From Marvania coccoides (Eukaryota; Chlorophyta; Trebouxiophyceae; Chlorellales; Chlorellaceae), in NCBI GenBank assembly GCA_963854735.1, contig OY978098.1:124001-188000 (forward strand): 64,000 bases of DNA, given 5' to 3'. Position 1 is the stretch's first letter; every line of letters begins with the position of its first letter. The translations under genes and the position numbers were made by a program. Below, in pieces: positions 49,791 through 62,160 of this stretch. The notes beneath the pieces were generated by a model. That model ran no database searches. It was not told where the DNA came from and worked only from the letters and a program-made list of their open reading frames with translations.

Positions 49791-52700
49791 TCAAGTCGCC
49801 CTGCTGCGCGCTGCTTCTACCATGTGCCGCACGCCCCGTGTCATCGACCGCTTAGCAGCAGCTAATGCCGCAGCGTCACCTCCCGCCTGTGGCACCACCA
49901 CGAACCAGTCCCACGCACCTAACAGCGCGTCAACAGCTGCCCCAGGCATCGCTCCAGCGCCATCCAGCTCCTGCCGAGCCACTGCCATCCACCAGTCCAG
50001 CAGCTGCGCCGTAGCTTCCGGTTGACCCCCGCAGCAGGCAGAAGCGACCGCCGCCACGTCGGTCACGACGTTGACAATCTTTGGGAGGCGCGCAGATGAG
50101 GCGACGCACAGCAGGCACAGCAGGACGCCTCGCATGGCCACTGCACCCAGCCCCTCCCTGCTGGCAGCGATTAAAGCTACGTGCGCGCTGCAGGAAGCAT
50201 CTAAAATTAGGGATAGTGCCGCGGAGAGGGCGTCAATCGCGCGCTGACTGGTGTCTTTGTGGTTGCAGGCCACGTTGGCGGTGGCCAGCTGAAGCGCCGC
50301 TCGGGTGAGCTCCAGCGCGGGCGCTGGGTTTCCAGGATCCTGCCACGTTCTGCACTGTCGCATGGCGGCGGCCGCCAGCGTTAGAAGCGCAATGGCAGCT
50401 TCTGGATCGGCATCGCCTCCTCGGAGGCTGAACATTGGCTGCGCTGGCGCTGAAGTCAGCACTGTGCCTGCTGCGGTAGCCAGCAGCAGCTGCTGGTCGG
50501 GGTGGTCTCGAAAGAAAGTTTGCATGGAGGCGCACAGCACGCGGTGCATGGCCATGCCGCCGGGACGAAAGAAAGAAGCGCATGCAGACTCAAGGAGAGG
50601 CTGCAAGTGCGGGAGAACAGCGGAAGGGGCTAAGTGGACGCAGCTGGCCATGGTGGAGGCGAGTTCCAGGATCAAGGGAGAGGTTGGGACGGGACTGTGC
50701 TGTGCTGCAGCAGCAGCGACAGCTTGAACTGCACTCGTAATTTAAAAAAAGGAAAAACCGTCTAAAATTTGCGGGGCGTATCAAGAAGACAAAAATGAAT
50801 AACAATGCTTACCTAGGTGCGGCCATGCGCCCAAAATTGCCGTCACTGCCTCCAGCAGAATGGCTGCGGAGGCGCCTCCTCCTCCTGGCTGCTCGACGTA
50901 CGCCGACCTCGCCTCCAGCTCGTTCAACACCGCATGCATATCGCCCAGCGCAGCCTGCATCCTCGCTGCTGCCGCTGCGGTGCTCACTGGGCCGCCAGCT
51001 TGAGACGCTGCTGCTAAAAATGAGCTAAGAGTGCAACTGCGAAGCACGGCATGCGCCGCTGTTGCCAGCTGTGCGTCCTTCGCGTGTGCAGCATGCACTG
51101 CTGCAGAGATTAACTCTTCTCTAGCTTTTGTGCTGGCGCTGCTTTGAGTGACGGGCAATTGCACCAGTATCGCCAGCATTGAGCCCACCGCCGAAACCAC
51201 AGCTGCTGCTGAGGATTCCCCACCCTTCTGAGAGAAAACCAACGCTTTAACAGCTCTCGCCGCTGCCACAGCCACGTCTTCACTTTCTTCCACTGCACCA
51301 TGCTGAGCGTGCTGCTGCGCATGCTGCGGTGCGCAGGCCAGCGCAGCGCAGGCCTGTGAAAGAATGAGCTCCGAGATGCCTCGCTGCTGCTGTGCGTGCT
51401 GCGGGCCGCCGCCTAGCGTGCGAAGCAGCGCAGGTCCCACTGCCGCAAAGCAGGCCAACAGATCGACATGAAAGGCGGTGATTGGCCCAGAGGGGTCACG
51501 CTGTCTAGGATCCGATGCTTGGGCTGCAGCAAAGAGGGCAAGCAGCGCGCTGGGCCATTGCTGCTGCTGGCCTGGGCGAACCAAGGTTTCCCCGTCTTCC
51601 GTTTCGTCTTCAGAGTAAATCGTGGCTGCTGCCCGCACAGCAAATAGGCACGCCTGCACGGAGGTTTGAAAAAACTATATATATATATATACTAAAAAGT
51701 CTATAACAATGAAGTAATACGCGTAGCAAAAAATAATTAATAAGAGGCAAAGTACTCACGTCAACCGCTCTCAGCATGGTCAGAGGCTCATTAACAGCCT
51801 GTTGCTGCTGAATAATCGTCAAAACGTGGCCGGTAAACCGATCCGCCCTCAATATCTCTCCAGCCAGCTCTATAGGCCACGAAGCCTGAGCACGCAGCGC
51901 TAATTGTGGGCTGCCCGCTGCCGCTTCTCCTCCTCCACCCAGCGCTGCATCCGGCAGAGCGGTCTGCCTGAGAAGAGCTGTCGCCACCGATGTGACAAAC
52001 TGGTGCAGCTCGCCGCCTGCTACAGGAGGACCATGCTGCTGCGTTGTGTCGCTTCCAAAAGAAAGAATCGCCCCCATCACTTCGCCCAGCGCATCGACGC
52101 ACGGCGTCGCAGGGTGCTCCTCATCATCCTCGTCGGTTTCTGCCACGAAGTTAACGTCTCCCAGCAGCTGCAGCAGCCCAGAGCGCAGCGCAGCACTCGC
52201 CTGCGTCTGAGAGGCCGCCAGGTGAGAAAACGTGGCGCAAAACGTAGAAAAAACGTAGATTAACGGCCTGGATGAATTCCAATTCGTTTGCAAGCTTCGA
52301 ACGTGTGGAGGGAGCCGTAGAACAATTTCCAAGAGCACTGGAATTGCTGCGTCAGGCGCTCGCTCAATCGCCTCTGATAGAACGTCCACACCCGCCGCTG
52401 CTGGGCCTGCCGCTGGCTCAGAGGTCGACAGGAGTAGCAGCCCGCCTGCAGCGCGCAGCAAGTGCTCCCAGTGGGGGGCTTCCATGTCGAATAGTCCGCC
52501 CCACTTCACCCAAGCACCGAAACAACGTGCCACAGCCGCTATGGTCTCCAGCGCGCGCCCGCAGCTCAGTCGCACGGTCTCTTCCAAGTCGCCGCCTGCT
52601 CGGGACAGCGCTTCCAGGTGGTCTGGGGCTCGCAGTGCTGCACTTTGCACGCTGACCAGCCATGCTCCAACCTCAGTACACCACGCCTGCGCTCGCTGCT

Positions 52701-53226
52701 TGATGGATAGCCCGTCGTTGGAAGACGATTTGGTGAGCGCTGCGGCGGGGGTCTGGTAAGCTGCGTATGCATCCTCACACTCTCCAGGAAGGACCGTCAA
52801 AAATGCCAGCATGGTGTCTTGCGCCAGCCGAGAGCCCAGCGCCTGCAGCGGCCTCTCCAGCGCAGCGCAGCGAATGATGAGGTTGGAAACGGCTACGCAC
52901 AGCGCGCGAGCAGCCACCGCAGCATCGCCATCAGCTGCCGGTAAGGCCGCGAGGACTGCCGTTGCACCCTCCAGCAGCGCTGCTCGGTCTGCATCGCTGG
53001 GGAGCTGCGCCAGATGGTGCTTACACTTCCATGCGAGGATCTGGGCGACGTGGGCGCGCAGTCTGGGCTCGGTCTGAGGGTCTGAGAGCGCTTGCCGGGC
53101 CACGTCCCAGGCGGCGGTGGCATCTCGGAACTGGGTGAGCCATTGGTCGGCAGCGTGGCGGGTTTGAGGAGTCGTGAACGGCGACTCCAGCTGCTGCAGC
53201 CTCGCAGCGAGCTCTTGGAGTGACAT
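49791..53226 (-). CDS. Importin-13/transportin-3-like nuclear transport receptor
   Basis: Exons 53226-51760, 51653-50813 and 50728-49791, all GT-AG; 1081 residues. The whole protein is alpha-helical repeat. The N-terminus (TRHAADQWLTQFRDATAAWD, then the importin-beta-like RAHVAQILAWKCKHHLAQLP) and the segment LETIAAVARCFGAWVKWG are typical of importin-13/transportin-3. RPLIYVFSTFCATFSHLA and CVDALGEVMGAILS also fit. Plant MOS14 of this family imports SR splicing factors. The protein is somewhat longer than relatives (about 960 residues) because of Ala/Gln-rich insertions. The intron at 51759-51654 contains a (TA)n patch. Confidence 0.88.
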
Positions 53227-53510
53227 TATGGAAATATTTAGATGATTGGTTGCAAGGTAAGTTGGCCAGTTAGCGTGGTCATCATTGTTTTCACATTGAT
53301 TAGTAATTGTAATAATTTTTTGTTTATTTTATTTTCAAAATAGTCGATTGATCTGTGCACACGAGCTTGATCAAAGTTCAAAAGCATACCCCGCATTTTC
53401 GACATTTTTTTCATTATTTTAAAATAGTATAATTATAAAACAATTTTACAAATGGCAATGTGCAGATGAAACACGAAACAATCCCTTATACTTCCAAATA
53501 AACTATTCAA

Positions 53511-55436
53511 ATGTCAACCACACACCATCCACACCCACTGCTCATCCTGTACGGCTCCCAGACGGGCAACGCCCAGGACGTCGCCGAGCTGATCGCCCGC
53601 GAGGCTGAGCGCCGCCACTTCCTCCCTCGGGTGCTGTCTGCGGACGCCTACGCCCGCACCTCCCTCGCAGACTTGCCTGCAGAGCCAGCAGTCGTCGTGG
53701 TGGTCAGCACCACCGGCCAGGGCGACCCGCCCGACAACATCACCGACATGTGGCGGTTCCTACGGCGCAAAAGCCTAGGGCCTGACTCCCTGGAGGGCGT
53801 TGCCACTGCAGTGTTGGGACTCGGCGACAGCGGCTATTCGAAGTACAACGTGATGGCCAAGCTGCTGTACCGCCGGCTGGGGGCGCTAGGAGCTGCGCCG
53901 TTGGTGCCGTTGGGGCTGGGGGACGACCAGCACCGCAGTGGCTACGATGCAGCGCTGGACGAGTGGTTGCCGCAGCTGTGGACCGCCCTGCGCGCCAAAT
54001 TTCCGTTGCAGCCTGGGCTGATGGAGCCCCCAGCGAGCAGCCTCGCCGCGCAGCTGCATCCCAAGTGTCGTGTCGTTGCAGTTCCGCCGCCAGCTGCCAC
54101 TTTGAGTAGCGGCAATGATCCCTTCAACTATGAAGACGCTGCGGCAGCTGCAGCAGCGATGGAGGCCATGGACGAGGTGGCTGTGGCGAGCAGCAGCAGC
54201 GGTGCGGGCGGTCCTTCCGCAGCTGCGCCACTGTTCGCCAGGCTGTCAGCCAACGCTAGAGTCACCGCTGACTCCCACTTCCAAGACGTGCGCATGCTGA
54301 ATTTAGACCTGGGCGCCGCTTCTGGGCTGGAATTCGCCCCGGGGGACGTCATTGCGGTGCGGCCTCGCCAGCGGGAGGCTTCATTGGCAGCGTTTTGTGC
54401 CCGCTGCGGCCTAGACCCCCATTCGTGGGTCGAAATTCAACCAATGGGCGCCAAAATGAGCACAACGGAAGCTTTTGGGACTTTCAATGCATCTGTTACA
54501 TTGCAAGTGGGCGCCATCGTGGCTGGGGTGCTCGACATCGATGCTGCCGGCCCCCGCCGCGTTTTCGTCCAAGCGCTGGCCCAACACACGCCACCGGGGC
54601 CCCACGCCGACCGGCTGGCGCACTTTGCCTCCCCCGCGGGACGCGACGATCTGCACGAGTACTGCCGCCGCGAGGGGCGTACCGTCCTGGAGATCCTTGC
54701 AGATTTTCCGACCGCCTCGCTTTCTTTAGATTGGCTGTTGTCGTACGTCCCACGGCTTCGACCCCGACGGTTTTCGGTGGCATCGTCGCTGGCGCTGCAC
54801 CCTGGCGCAGCGCAGCTCCTGGTGGCGGCCGTAGAGTGGAAAACGCCGGGGCGGCGGCGCCGCCGCGGCCTTTGCAGCACTTGGCTGGCTGGGTTGGTGC
54901 CAGGGGAGGCTGTGGCGGTGTGGGCAGAGCAAGGCGCACTTCGACCGCCCCCAGAGCTGACCACACCGATGATTCTGGTGGGGCCTGGCACCGGCGTGGC
55001 TCCCTTTCGCAGCTTTCTGCAGCAGCGACAGGTGGCGGCACAGCAGGGCGCCTCGCCGGCCCCCTGCGTGCTGTTTTTCGGGTGCCGCAACGAGAGCGGC
55101 GACTATTACTGCCGTCAGGACTGGGAGGAGATGCAAAGAGAAGGAGTTCTGGGCGGGGAATGCGGCGGCGGCCTGGTGACGGCGTTTTCTCGAGACTCTG
55201 AAAGAAAGGTTTACGTGACGCATCGCATCAGGGAGCACGGGGCGGCGGTGTGGGCGCTGCTGCAGGCGGGAGCGTGGCTGTACGTGGCAGGCAGCGCAGA
55301 CCGCATGCCAGCTGATGTGGCGGCGGCTTTGAGGGAGGTGGCGGTGGTGCACGGAGGGATGGATGCGCCAGCGGCAGCGCGGTTTTACAGCCGGTTAGAG
55401 GCGCTAGGGAGGTATCAGGTTGAATGTTGGTCATGA
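53511..55436 (+). CDS. TAH18: NADPH-dependent diflavin oxidoreductase (TAH18/ATR3/NDOR1)
   Basis: Single exon, 641 residues. An N-terminal flavodoxin domain (LLILYGSQTGNAQDVAELIA; VVVVVSTTGQGDPPDNITDM; LGLGDSGYSKYNVMAKLLYRR) is followed by an FAD domain (FAPGDVIAVRPRQ; LRPRRFSVASSLALHPG) and an NADPH domain (ILVGPGTGVAPFRSFLQQR; FFGCRNESGDYYCRQDWEEM; YVTHRIREHGAAVWALLQ; YVAGSADRMPADV). It lacks a membrane anchor and heme domain, so it is the TAH18 type and not cytochrome P450 reductase. TAH18 passes electrons to DRE2 in cytosolic iron-sulfur cluster assembly. Confidence 0.95.
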   Translation: MSTTHHPHPLLILYGSQTGNAQDVAELIAREAERRHFLPRVLSADAYARTSLADLPAEPAVVVVVSTTGQGDPPDNITDMWRFLRRKSLGPDSLEGVATAVLGLGDSGYSKYNVMAKLLYRRLGALGAAPLVPLGLGDDQHRSGYDAALDEWLPQLWTALRAKFPLQPGLMEPPASSLAAQLHPKCRVVAVPPPAATLSSGNDPFNYEDAAAAAAAMEAMDEVAVASSSSGAGGPSAAAPLFARLSANARVTADSHFQDVRMLNLDLGAASGLEFAPGDVIAVRPRQREASLAAFCARCGLDPHSWVEIQPMGAKMSTTEAFGTFNASVTLQVGAIVAGVLDIDAAGPRRVFVQALAQHTPPGPHADRLAHFASPAGRDDLHEYCRREGRTVLEILADFPTASLSLDWLLSYVPRLRPRRFSVASSLALHPGAAQLLVAAVEWKTPGRRRRRGLCSTWLAGLVPGEAVAVWAEQGALRPPPELTTPMILVGPGTGVAPFRSFLQQRQVAAQQGASPAPCVLFFGCRNESGDYYCRQDWEEMQREGVLGGECGGGLVTAFSRDSERKVYVTHRIREHGAAVWALLQAGAWLYVAGSADRMPADVAAALREVAVVHGGMDAPAAARFYSRLEALGRYQVECWS

Positions 55437-55573
55437 TATCTATATGAAAATTATCGTGTAAATACAATTGACTCCTGGAAAGAAGTTGAGACGACTCACT
55501 TTTGTGCAGCATGCAGCGATCTGGCCTTGGACGCTGAAAGTTGGATCAAATAAAATTTAATAAATTCGCAAAA

Positions 55574-57439
55574 ATGGCAGACGAACCGAAAATTAGCGTA
55601 GAGTTGACTAAAAAGCCGGCAGGGTGGCTGCGGAGCGCTGTGCCGCCACTCCTTGCATTTTTCTCTGTGATGTGGCTGGCTGTTGTCCACCTGGTGGTAG
55701 ATGCCCCCCTTTCGCTGGTCAATTGGGGTCTGGCGTATGCGTGCTTCATTCTGGGGGCTGCGGTGGGCGTTGTCCAGGTAGTAAAAGTAAATATTTAAAT
55801 ATTTGGGAAAACTTGTCTTATACTAGAGAAATCAAAACTAAGCACTTCTTCCTTCTTCCAGGGCATGTTCAAAACCGTCGTCATTGCGCCGTTCTCCCCT
55901 GGGAAGGGCGAAACTGAGCAGCCGACAGAGGAGGCTGCCCCGACTGAAACGAAGAAGGGCGCTCCCGAGGAAGAAATCCCCCCCGTGCCCCCTGAGCAGC
56001 CTCTTCACATGTTTGGCGAGCCGTATGACGGCATCGAAGAGGAACAGCGCGGCACCGAGGCCATCGATGCTGGCGATCTTTCCGCTCCCAGCCTGCCCGC
56101 CACAAAGCCCCCCGTGTACCCGCACCCAACCCCCCGCCCTGAAGCGGAGCGCCAGCCCCAACAAGCGCCCCGCCCCGCCATCGAAGACACTGCGCGCGAC
56201 GCTGCCTACGCAGCTGCTCTCGCTGGCCACACCGGCGCACAGCGCATCGTCACCGCTGCTCCAGCCACCACACAGGCGGTCCCCACCCCTGCTCCACCCC
56301 CGTACCTGCGCGCAAAGCACGATCAGACGCAGCGTCGCATCGATGAACTCAAGGAGCGCTCGCAGCGCCTCCAGGTAATATATTTATTATGTTATTCTTC
56401 TTCTAATTAAAACCGTTGCTTAGCCAATGATGAATCGTTTCATGCGTTCCTTCAATATTATAGCAGCAGGTGGCGACTCCCTCGCCCGAAACTCAGCGCG
56501 TTTCAAAGCCTCGCGAAGAAGAACCGACGCCCGAACCCGCCATTTCCCTGCGCCCCACCCCCGAGCGCGCACCCTCCAAGCCCCTCGAGGAGTTGGGCCT
56601 CCCCACGCGAAGAGAGAATTGGCGGCCCGCCCCCGCCTGGGCCCCTCTCCCCCCGCGCTACTGAGCTGCCTCCGCTGGGCCTCCGCCCCGAGGTGCGGAA
56701 GTTGGTGACAGTGGAGAGGTTGGGAGAGAGAGAGGAGCGGGAGGAAGCTGGCCCTGAGGGTGCTGGAGTGGCTGGCGAGCTGATGGAGAAGCCACCGGCT
56801 GAAGAAGCGCCGGTGGAGAAACAGGAAGAAGGGGAGGCGGAAGTCGAGCCGGCTGCGGAAGCGGTGCCCACAGTGATGGCCCCGCTGGTTCCTGCAGAGG
56901 AGGAAAATATTGACGAGAAGGAAACAAAGGCAGAGGTGCCGGTGCCTGCTGGGCGCCCCACCAAACCCAAACCCGCCCCTGAGGAGCGCATCGCCTTCCT
57001 GACCACCCAAGAGGCCGCTGCTACTCCCGTTGCGCCTGCTGCCGAGATCCAGGCGGCGCCGAAGAAGAAAGAAGTGGCCGCTGGGCCGAAGTGTGCTGCT
57101 GCCTTTTCCCCCACCATCGAAGCCCTGGGCGCCGTCACCACCACTCCCAGCCTTACGGTGGCTGCGGTGGCGGCTCAGGGTGCCAAGGAGGAGGCGGTTG
57201 CAGCCAAAGCGGCTGGCGCCGCTGCTGTCGCTGCTCCTTCGCCTGTGCCTGTGCTCATCCCTGTGGAGAAGCCAGCCGCAGAGGAGCTCCCTTCGCCAGT
57301 GTCTGCTGCTGGGACAGTGTCTGAGCCGCCCACCTCTCCTGCTGCCGCTGGCGCCATGCCCAAGAAGAAGCGTGGACCCATCAGGGGGCCCCTGCACAAG
57401 GCGGTCAAGGAGGTGAAGAAGGTGCTACACGTGACGTAG
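55574..57439 (+). CDS. Membrane-anchored disordered protein, frameshifted
   Basis: Exons 55574-55777, 55862-56374 and 56464-57439, about 563 residues if one base is skipped. Residues 18-66 hold two hydrophobic segments (LLAFFSVMWLAVVHLVVDAP and LAYACFILGAAVGVVQVV). The rest is Pro/Ala/Glu-rich and disordered, ending in a basic amphipathic tail (KKKRGPIRGPLHKAVKEVKK). Exon 3 opens in the frame ending PAWAPLPPRY-stop at 56664. From there the +1 frame continues (ATELPPLGLRPEVRKLV) to 57439. The break lies at a run of six C about 56647-56653. The exon 3 acceptor is TAG|CAG|CAG|GTG, so three tandem acceptors are possible, all in frame. No family recognised. Confidence 0.62.
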
Positions 57440-57822
57440 CGTAAAGCGAACTCAAATAGTCGGCATGCAGCATTTAGATATTAAGTCGGCGGTGAAAGAA
57501 GAAAAAAATAGATTGCAAACTTTGACGTGTTCTGACTTTCTCGCGTTGCCATCACGTGTTGACTAGACAAACGCATGGATCCAGACCCTGTAAATAGCGC
57601 ATTTTGCAAGAACGCGTCTGGCGAAGTCCAGCTGGCACTGCACTGGCAGAGACCCGACAGAAAAATAAGTAGCAGCAAAAAATATTGCAAGGGCATTGTG
57701 TTATTATTTTATTTTACTGTTTCTTCTATCGCGAGGCCTTTCTCAGGAGATCAAAGAGCGGTATTAAAAAAAAAAAGCGAAGAGTCAAATATTAAAGAGC
57801 GCCTCGATACGCCAGAACCACC
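57440..57822. other. Spacer upstream of RAB2
   Basis: 3' flank of the disordered-protein gene and RAB2 leader. AT-rich in its second half. No gene seen. Confidence 0.4.
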
Positions 57823-59079
<1,257 letters not shown>

Positions 59080-59814
59080 GGGGGAGAAGGGTTTCGGGTG
59101 GTTTTTCTTGTATAGTTTGTGTTTGATAGTAGTGATTTTTAGCTTTTACCCCTGCGCTGAGTTCTCTTTCTCCCCTTTTGTGGATCTTTTCTAACTTGTC
59201 TGATCTGGACTGCTGAAAATTTGCAATTAAAAATGAATGACAAAAAAATCGGGGGAGGGGGGGGGTTATAGAATCGATTTAACATAGGGAGTTAAGGGCA
59301 GACCGTAGCGGGATTGAATTCCAACAAAAACGGATGGGGTTGAATGAATCGATAAAAATCAGAAAGTGAAAAAAAGAATGGATATGATACGGGAAGCCTC
59401 GTTTTTTAAAGGACGGGCGTTCCATTGCTTCAAATATTATCAAAGAAACGAGAGAGAGAGAGAGAGTCTGCTATATGCTATGACACACACACATGTCCGG
59501 GGGTTGGGAAAAGAAAAGAAAAAACGCAAGATAAAGGGACCTAATGAAGGAGAAGGGGGGGAGAACTGTGTAAGTTGCGCGCATGGATTAGGAAAAAGAG
59601 AGAGGAGGAAGGTGTAGAAAAGACGGGGGAGGAGGTCATCTAAATTCACAGCACCGCTCGCTCAACAAAATAATGTATGTAATTGATACTGCTTGTATGC
59701 TACTTGCGCTCACACACAGTCGTTTTTTTAACGCGCGCCCTTTCGCTCTTGAAAGGGGGCGCGCGCAAAAATAAACCAGATTAAAGGGGCACAGTGAATT
59801 GAAGCCACTAGCAT
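59080..59814. other. Convergent intergenic region with simple repeats
   Basis: 3' flanks of RAB2 (+) and GME (-). Contains a G run near 59252-59264, a (GA)n run about 59449-59464, (CA)n near 59482, and a GC-rich inverted repeat at 59732-59766 (GCGCGCCCTTTC with GAAAGGGGGCGCGC), about 50 nt past the GME stop. A frame 59366-59617 is low-complexity and not counted. Confidence 0.5.
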
Positions 59815-61387
59815 TTACTCGCGGGCGTCGGTGAGGCCCTCTGAGCCGTCGGCAGCGCGCAGCGTGCCCAGCGCCTTGGGGGCGGAGGTGGACACCACCA
59901 TGGAGCGTGCGTACGAGCTCAGATCCTTGCCCTGGTCCTTGGCCTCCTTGGCAAGCTCGCCCTGGATCCAGTCGAAGGTGACCTTGAGGCCGTCAGCCAG
60001 GCGGATGGACGGCGCCCACCCCAGCTTCTCGTAGATCAGCTTGTTGTCGGAGTTGCGTCCGCGCACTCCCTCAGGCCCGGGGATGTGCTTGGTGCTCTTC
60101 TCCTCGCCGGTGAATCCCAGTACCAGGTTCATCATGTCGTTCATCGAGATCATCTCGTCCGACCCCAGGTTGAGCGGCTGGCGATAATCCGACTTGGTGA
60201 CGCGCAGGATGCCCTCCACGCAGTCGTCGATGAAGGTGAAGGAGCGGGTCTGCTTGCCGTCGCCCCACATCTCCACCTCGCCCACAGAGGTGATGGCCTT
60301 GCGGCAGAACGCGGCGGGCGCCTTCTCGCGTCCGCCCTTCCAGGTGCCGTAGGGGCCGTAGATGTTGTGGAAGCGGGCGATGCGACACTCGATGCCAAAG
60401 TCCTTGTTGTAGTGCATGGCGATCTCCTCGGACGCCAGCTTCTCCAGGCCGTAGGCGTCCTGGGGCTGGGCGGGCCAAGCGTCGCCCTCCTTCAAGCCGC
60501 CGCCTTCCACCTCGGTCTCGAGCTGCTTGCCCTCGGGGTAGATGCACGCGGAGGAGGCGTAGAAGAAACGGGTGCACCCCGCCTGGCGGGCTGCCTCCAG
60601 CACGTTGAGCGAGATCATGGTGTTGTTGTACATGATGACGGAGTGGTTGGACTGGATGAATCCCATGCCGCCCATGTCGGCAGCCAGGTTGAACACGTGG
60701 TCGCAGCCGGCCACCACCTTGGCGCAGTTGTCGAACACGCGCAGGTCAACGAGGTGGAACTCGTCGCAGAAGTCGTCCTCCTGCAAAGGGGAGCGGGGAA
60801 AGTCAAGGAAGGTGAGAGGGGGGTGGGGGGAGTGAGGGGAAAGCAATTGAAGAGTGCAAATATGGTGAGTAAAATTGGAAATTGCAGGAGGCTGCTGTGG
60901 GTAGAAGTGAAAGAGTAGATGAAGAAATAAAAAGACAAATGGTGGGGGAGCGGGAAAATAAAAAAACAAAAACAAAACTCGACAAGCCAGGTCAGGTTGG
61001 TAGATTTCAAAACAAAAAATTTACCTGCATGTGGCTGTTTCTCTTCCAGTCGCTGGCAACGATGTAGTGGCCCTCGCTGCGCAGCCTCTTGGCCAGGTGA
61101 CTGCGGAGAGAGAGAAAATTGGGGGGGGAATGATGAGCTCCAGCGTATCAAGTGTGCAATTGCGCACGCTGAAGGGATGAGCATTGGTGTCAAGGCGGCC
61201 TGCGCCTGCCCTGCGCAGCCAACCAATATTGCTGAATCACAAAAATTTAGTTCACTCGCCTAGCGATAAAGCCACCGGCTCCGGTCACACAAATCTTTAA
61301 TTTCTCAGCAGGCCAGTAGGGGGCAAATTCAAAGCGCGCAAGCTTGCTTGACGCCTCATAGATCTCAGAAACTTTGTTGGTTGCCAT
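59815..61387 (-). CDS. GME: GDP-mannose 3,5-epimerase
   Basis: Exons 61387-61260, 61100-61025 and 60780-59815; 389 residues (plant GME about 377). It has the Rossmann motif ICVTGAGGFIAS, then HLAKRLRSEGHYIVASDWKR and EDDFCDEFHLVDLRV. The FNLAADMGGMGFIQSNHSVI segment, the short-chain dehydrogenase Y-x3-K as YGLEK, and RFHNIYGPYGTWKGGREKAP are near-identical to plant enzymes. GME makes GDP-L-galactose for ascorbate and cell-wall synthesis in the cytosol. The first intron starts GCGAGT (AG|GCGAGT, 61259-61101). Only this donor yields the conserved F-I-A-S-H. The C-terminus is about 10 residues longer than in plants. Confidence 0.97.
61101..61259 (-). other. GC-AG intron in GME
   Basis: Donor AG|GCGAGT and acceptor CCGCAG. 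Splicing gives A-S-H in the conserved G-G-F-I-A-S-H. Reading through would give A-R-R-V-N and no continuation. Confidence 0.88.
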
Positions 61388-61783
61388 TGTGCTGAGAATC
61401 CCGAGGTGCCAAAGCTGAGAAGTGGGGCTAGAAGAGCAAAGTGCGCGAGCAATAGTCTCGAAAGACAACAATTTAAATATTAAAATTAAATGTGTGAGAG
61501 AACGCGTACCTGGGAAGATTCAATGCGCTGCCCACAAAATGCTTGGCTGTCGTTGAAAGAAAGAGAATTTTTTTGCTTCAGCTCGCGGGGTGCCTCTCAA
61601 AAGCAGTCTGCGATCCCATTCTCGTGCGTGGCTGCTGCTCCATCAGTGAGGACAATCCCGCATGAAACCAGGACCCAGCGGCAACAATAACTTTATAGGG
61701 TTACAATGAGAGCACAATATTTACATAATTTAAATTTCGCTGGTTAATCTGCTGTCGTCAGGACACAAATCGTCTTTTTATTA
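61388..61783. other. Upstream region of GME
   Basis: AT-rich, with no supported gene. Confidence 0.4.
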
Positions 61784-61966
61784 TTAAAACATCAACAGCA
61801 ATCCGCAAAACTCAGCAAAATGTGGCCAGCTGGGGGTCCCGCCACAGCCGCTCCTTCCCACCCACCCCATAGCTGGTGTACTAAATAAAATGGCCAGAGA
61901 CGCAGTGTTCTGTAGTATCAATAGCACATAGCCCTCAAAAATGCCCAGGGCGGCCAGCAGCTCCAT
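61784..61966 (-). CDS. Possible small membrane protein, 60 residues
   Basis: ATG-initiated frame more GC-rich than the surrounding spacer. The first 28 residues form a hydrophobic helix (MELLAALGIFEGYVLLILQN and following). The tail is Gly/Ser/Phe-rich. The start loosely recalls small ER or Golgi proteins of the YOS1 type, but it lacks their conserved Asn-Glu-Asp-Arg-Phe region. It could equally be a chance frame, or the first exon of a spliced gene. Confidence 0.3.
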   Translation of the reverse strand: MELLAALGIFEGYVLLILQNTASLAILFSTPAMGWVGRSGCGGTPSWPHFAEFCGLLLMF

Positions 61967-62160
61967 ACATTATTGTTTGAAAGAGAAGTATGCAATCTAA
62001 GCGCTGCTGCTGCTGTGACCCGCTTCTTCTTAGAATTGCACACTAACAAATAATTCGTTTACATCCATCCATGGAGGCCCACATATCACATTTTATCTTC
62101 CTCCATTAAAAAAATACCCTCACAAAAGAGGACTCCTGAGAATAGAATTCTCCCAATTAA

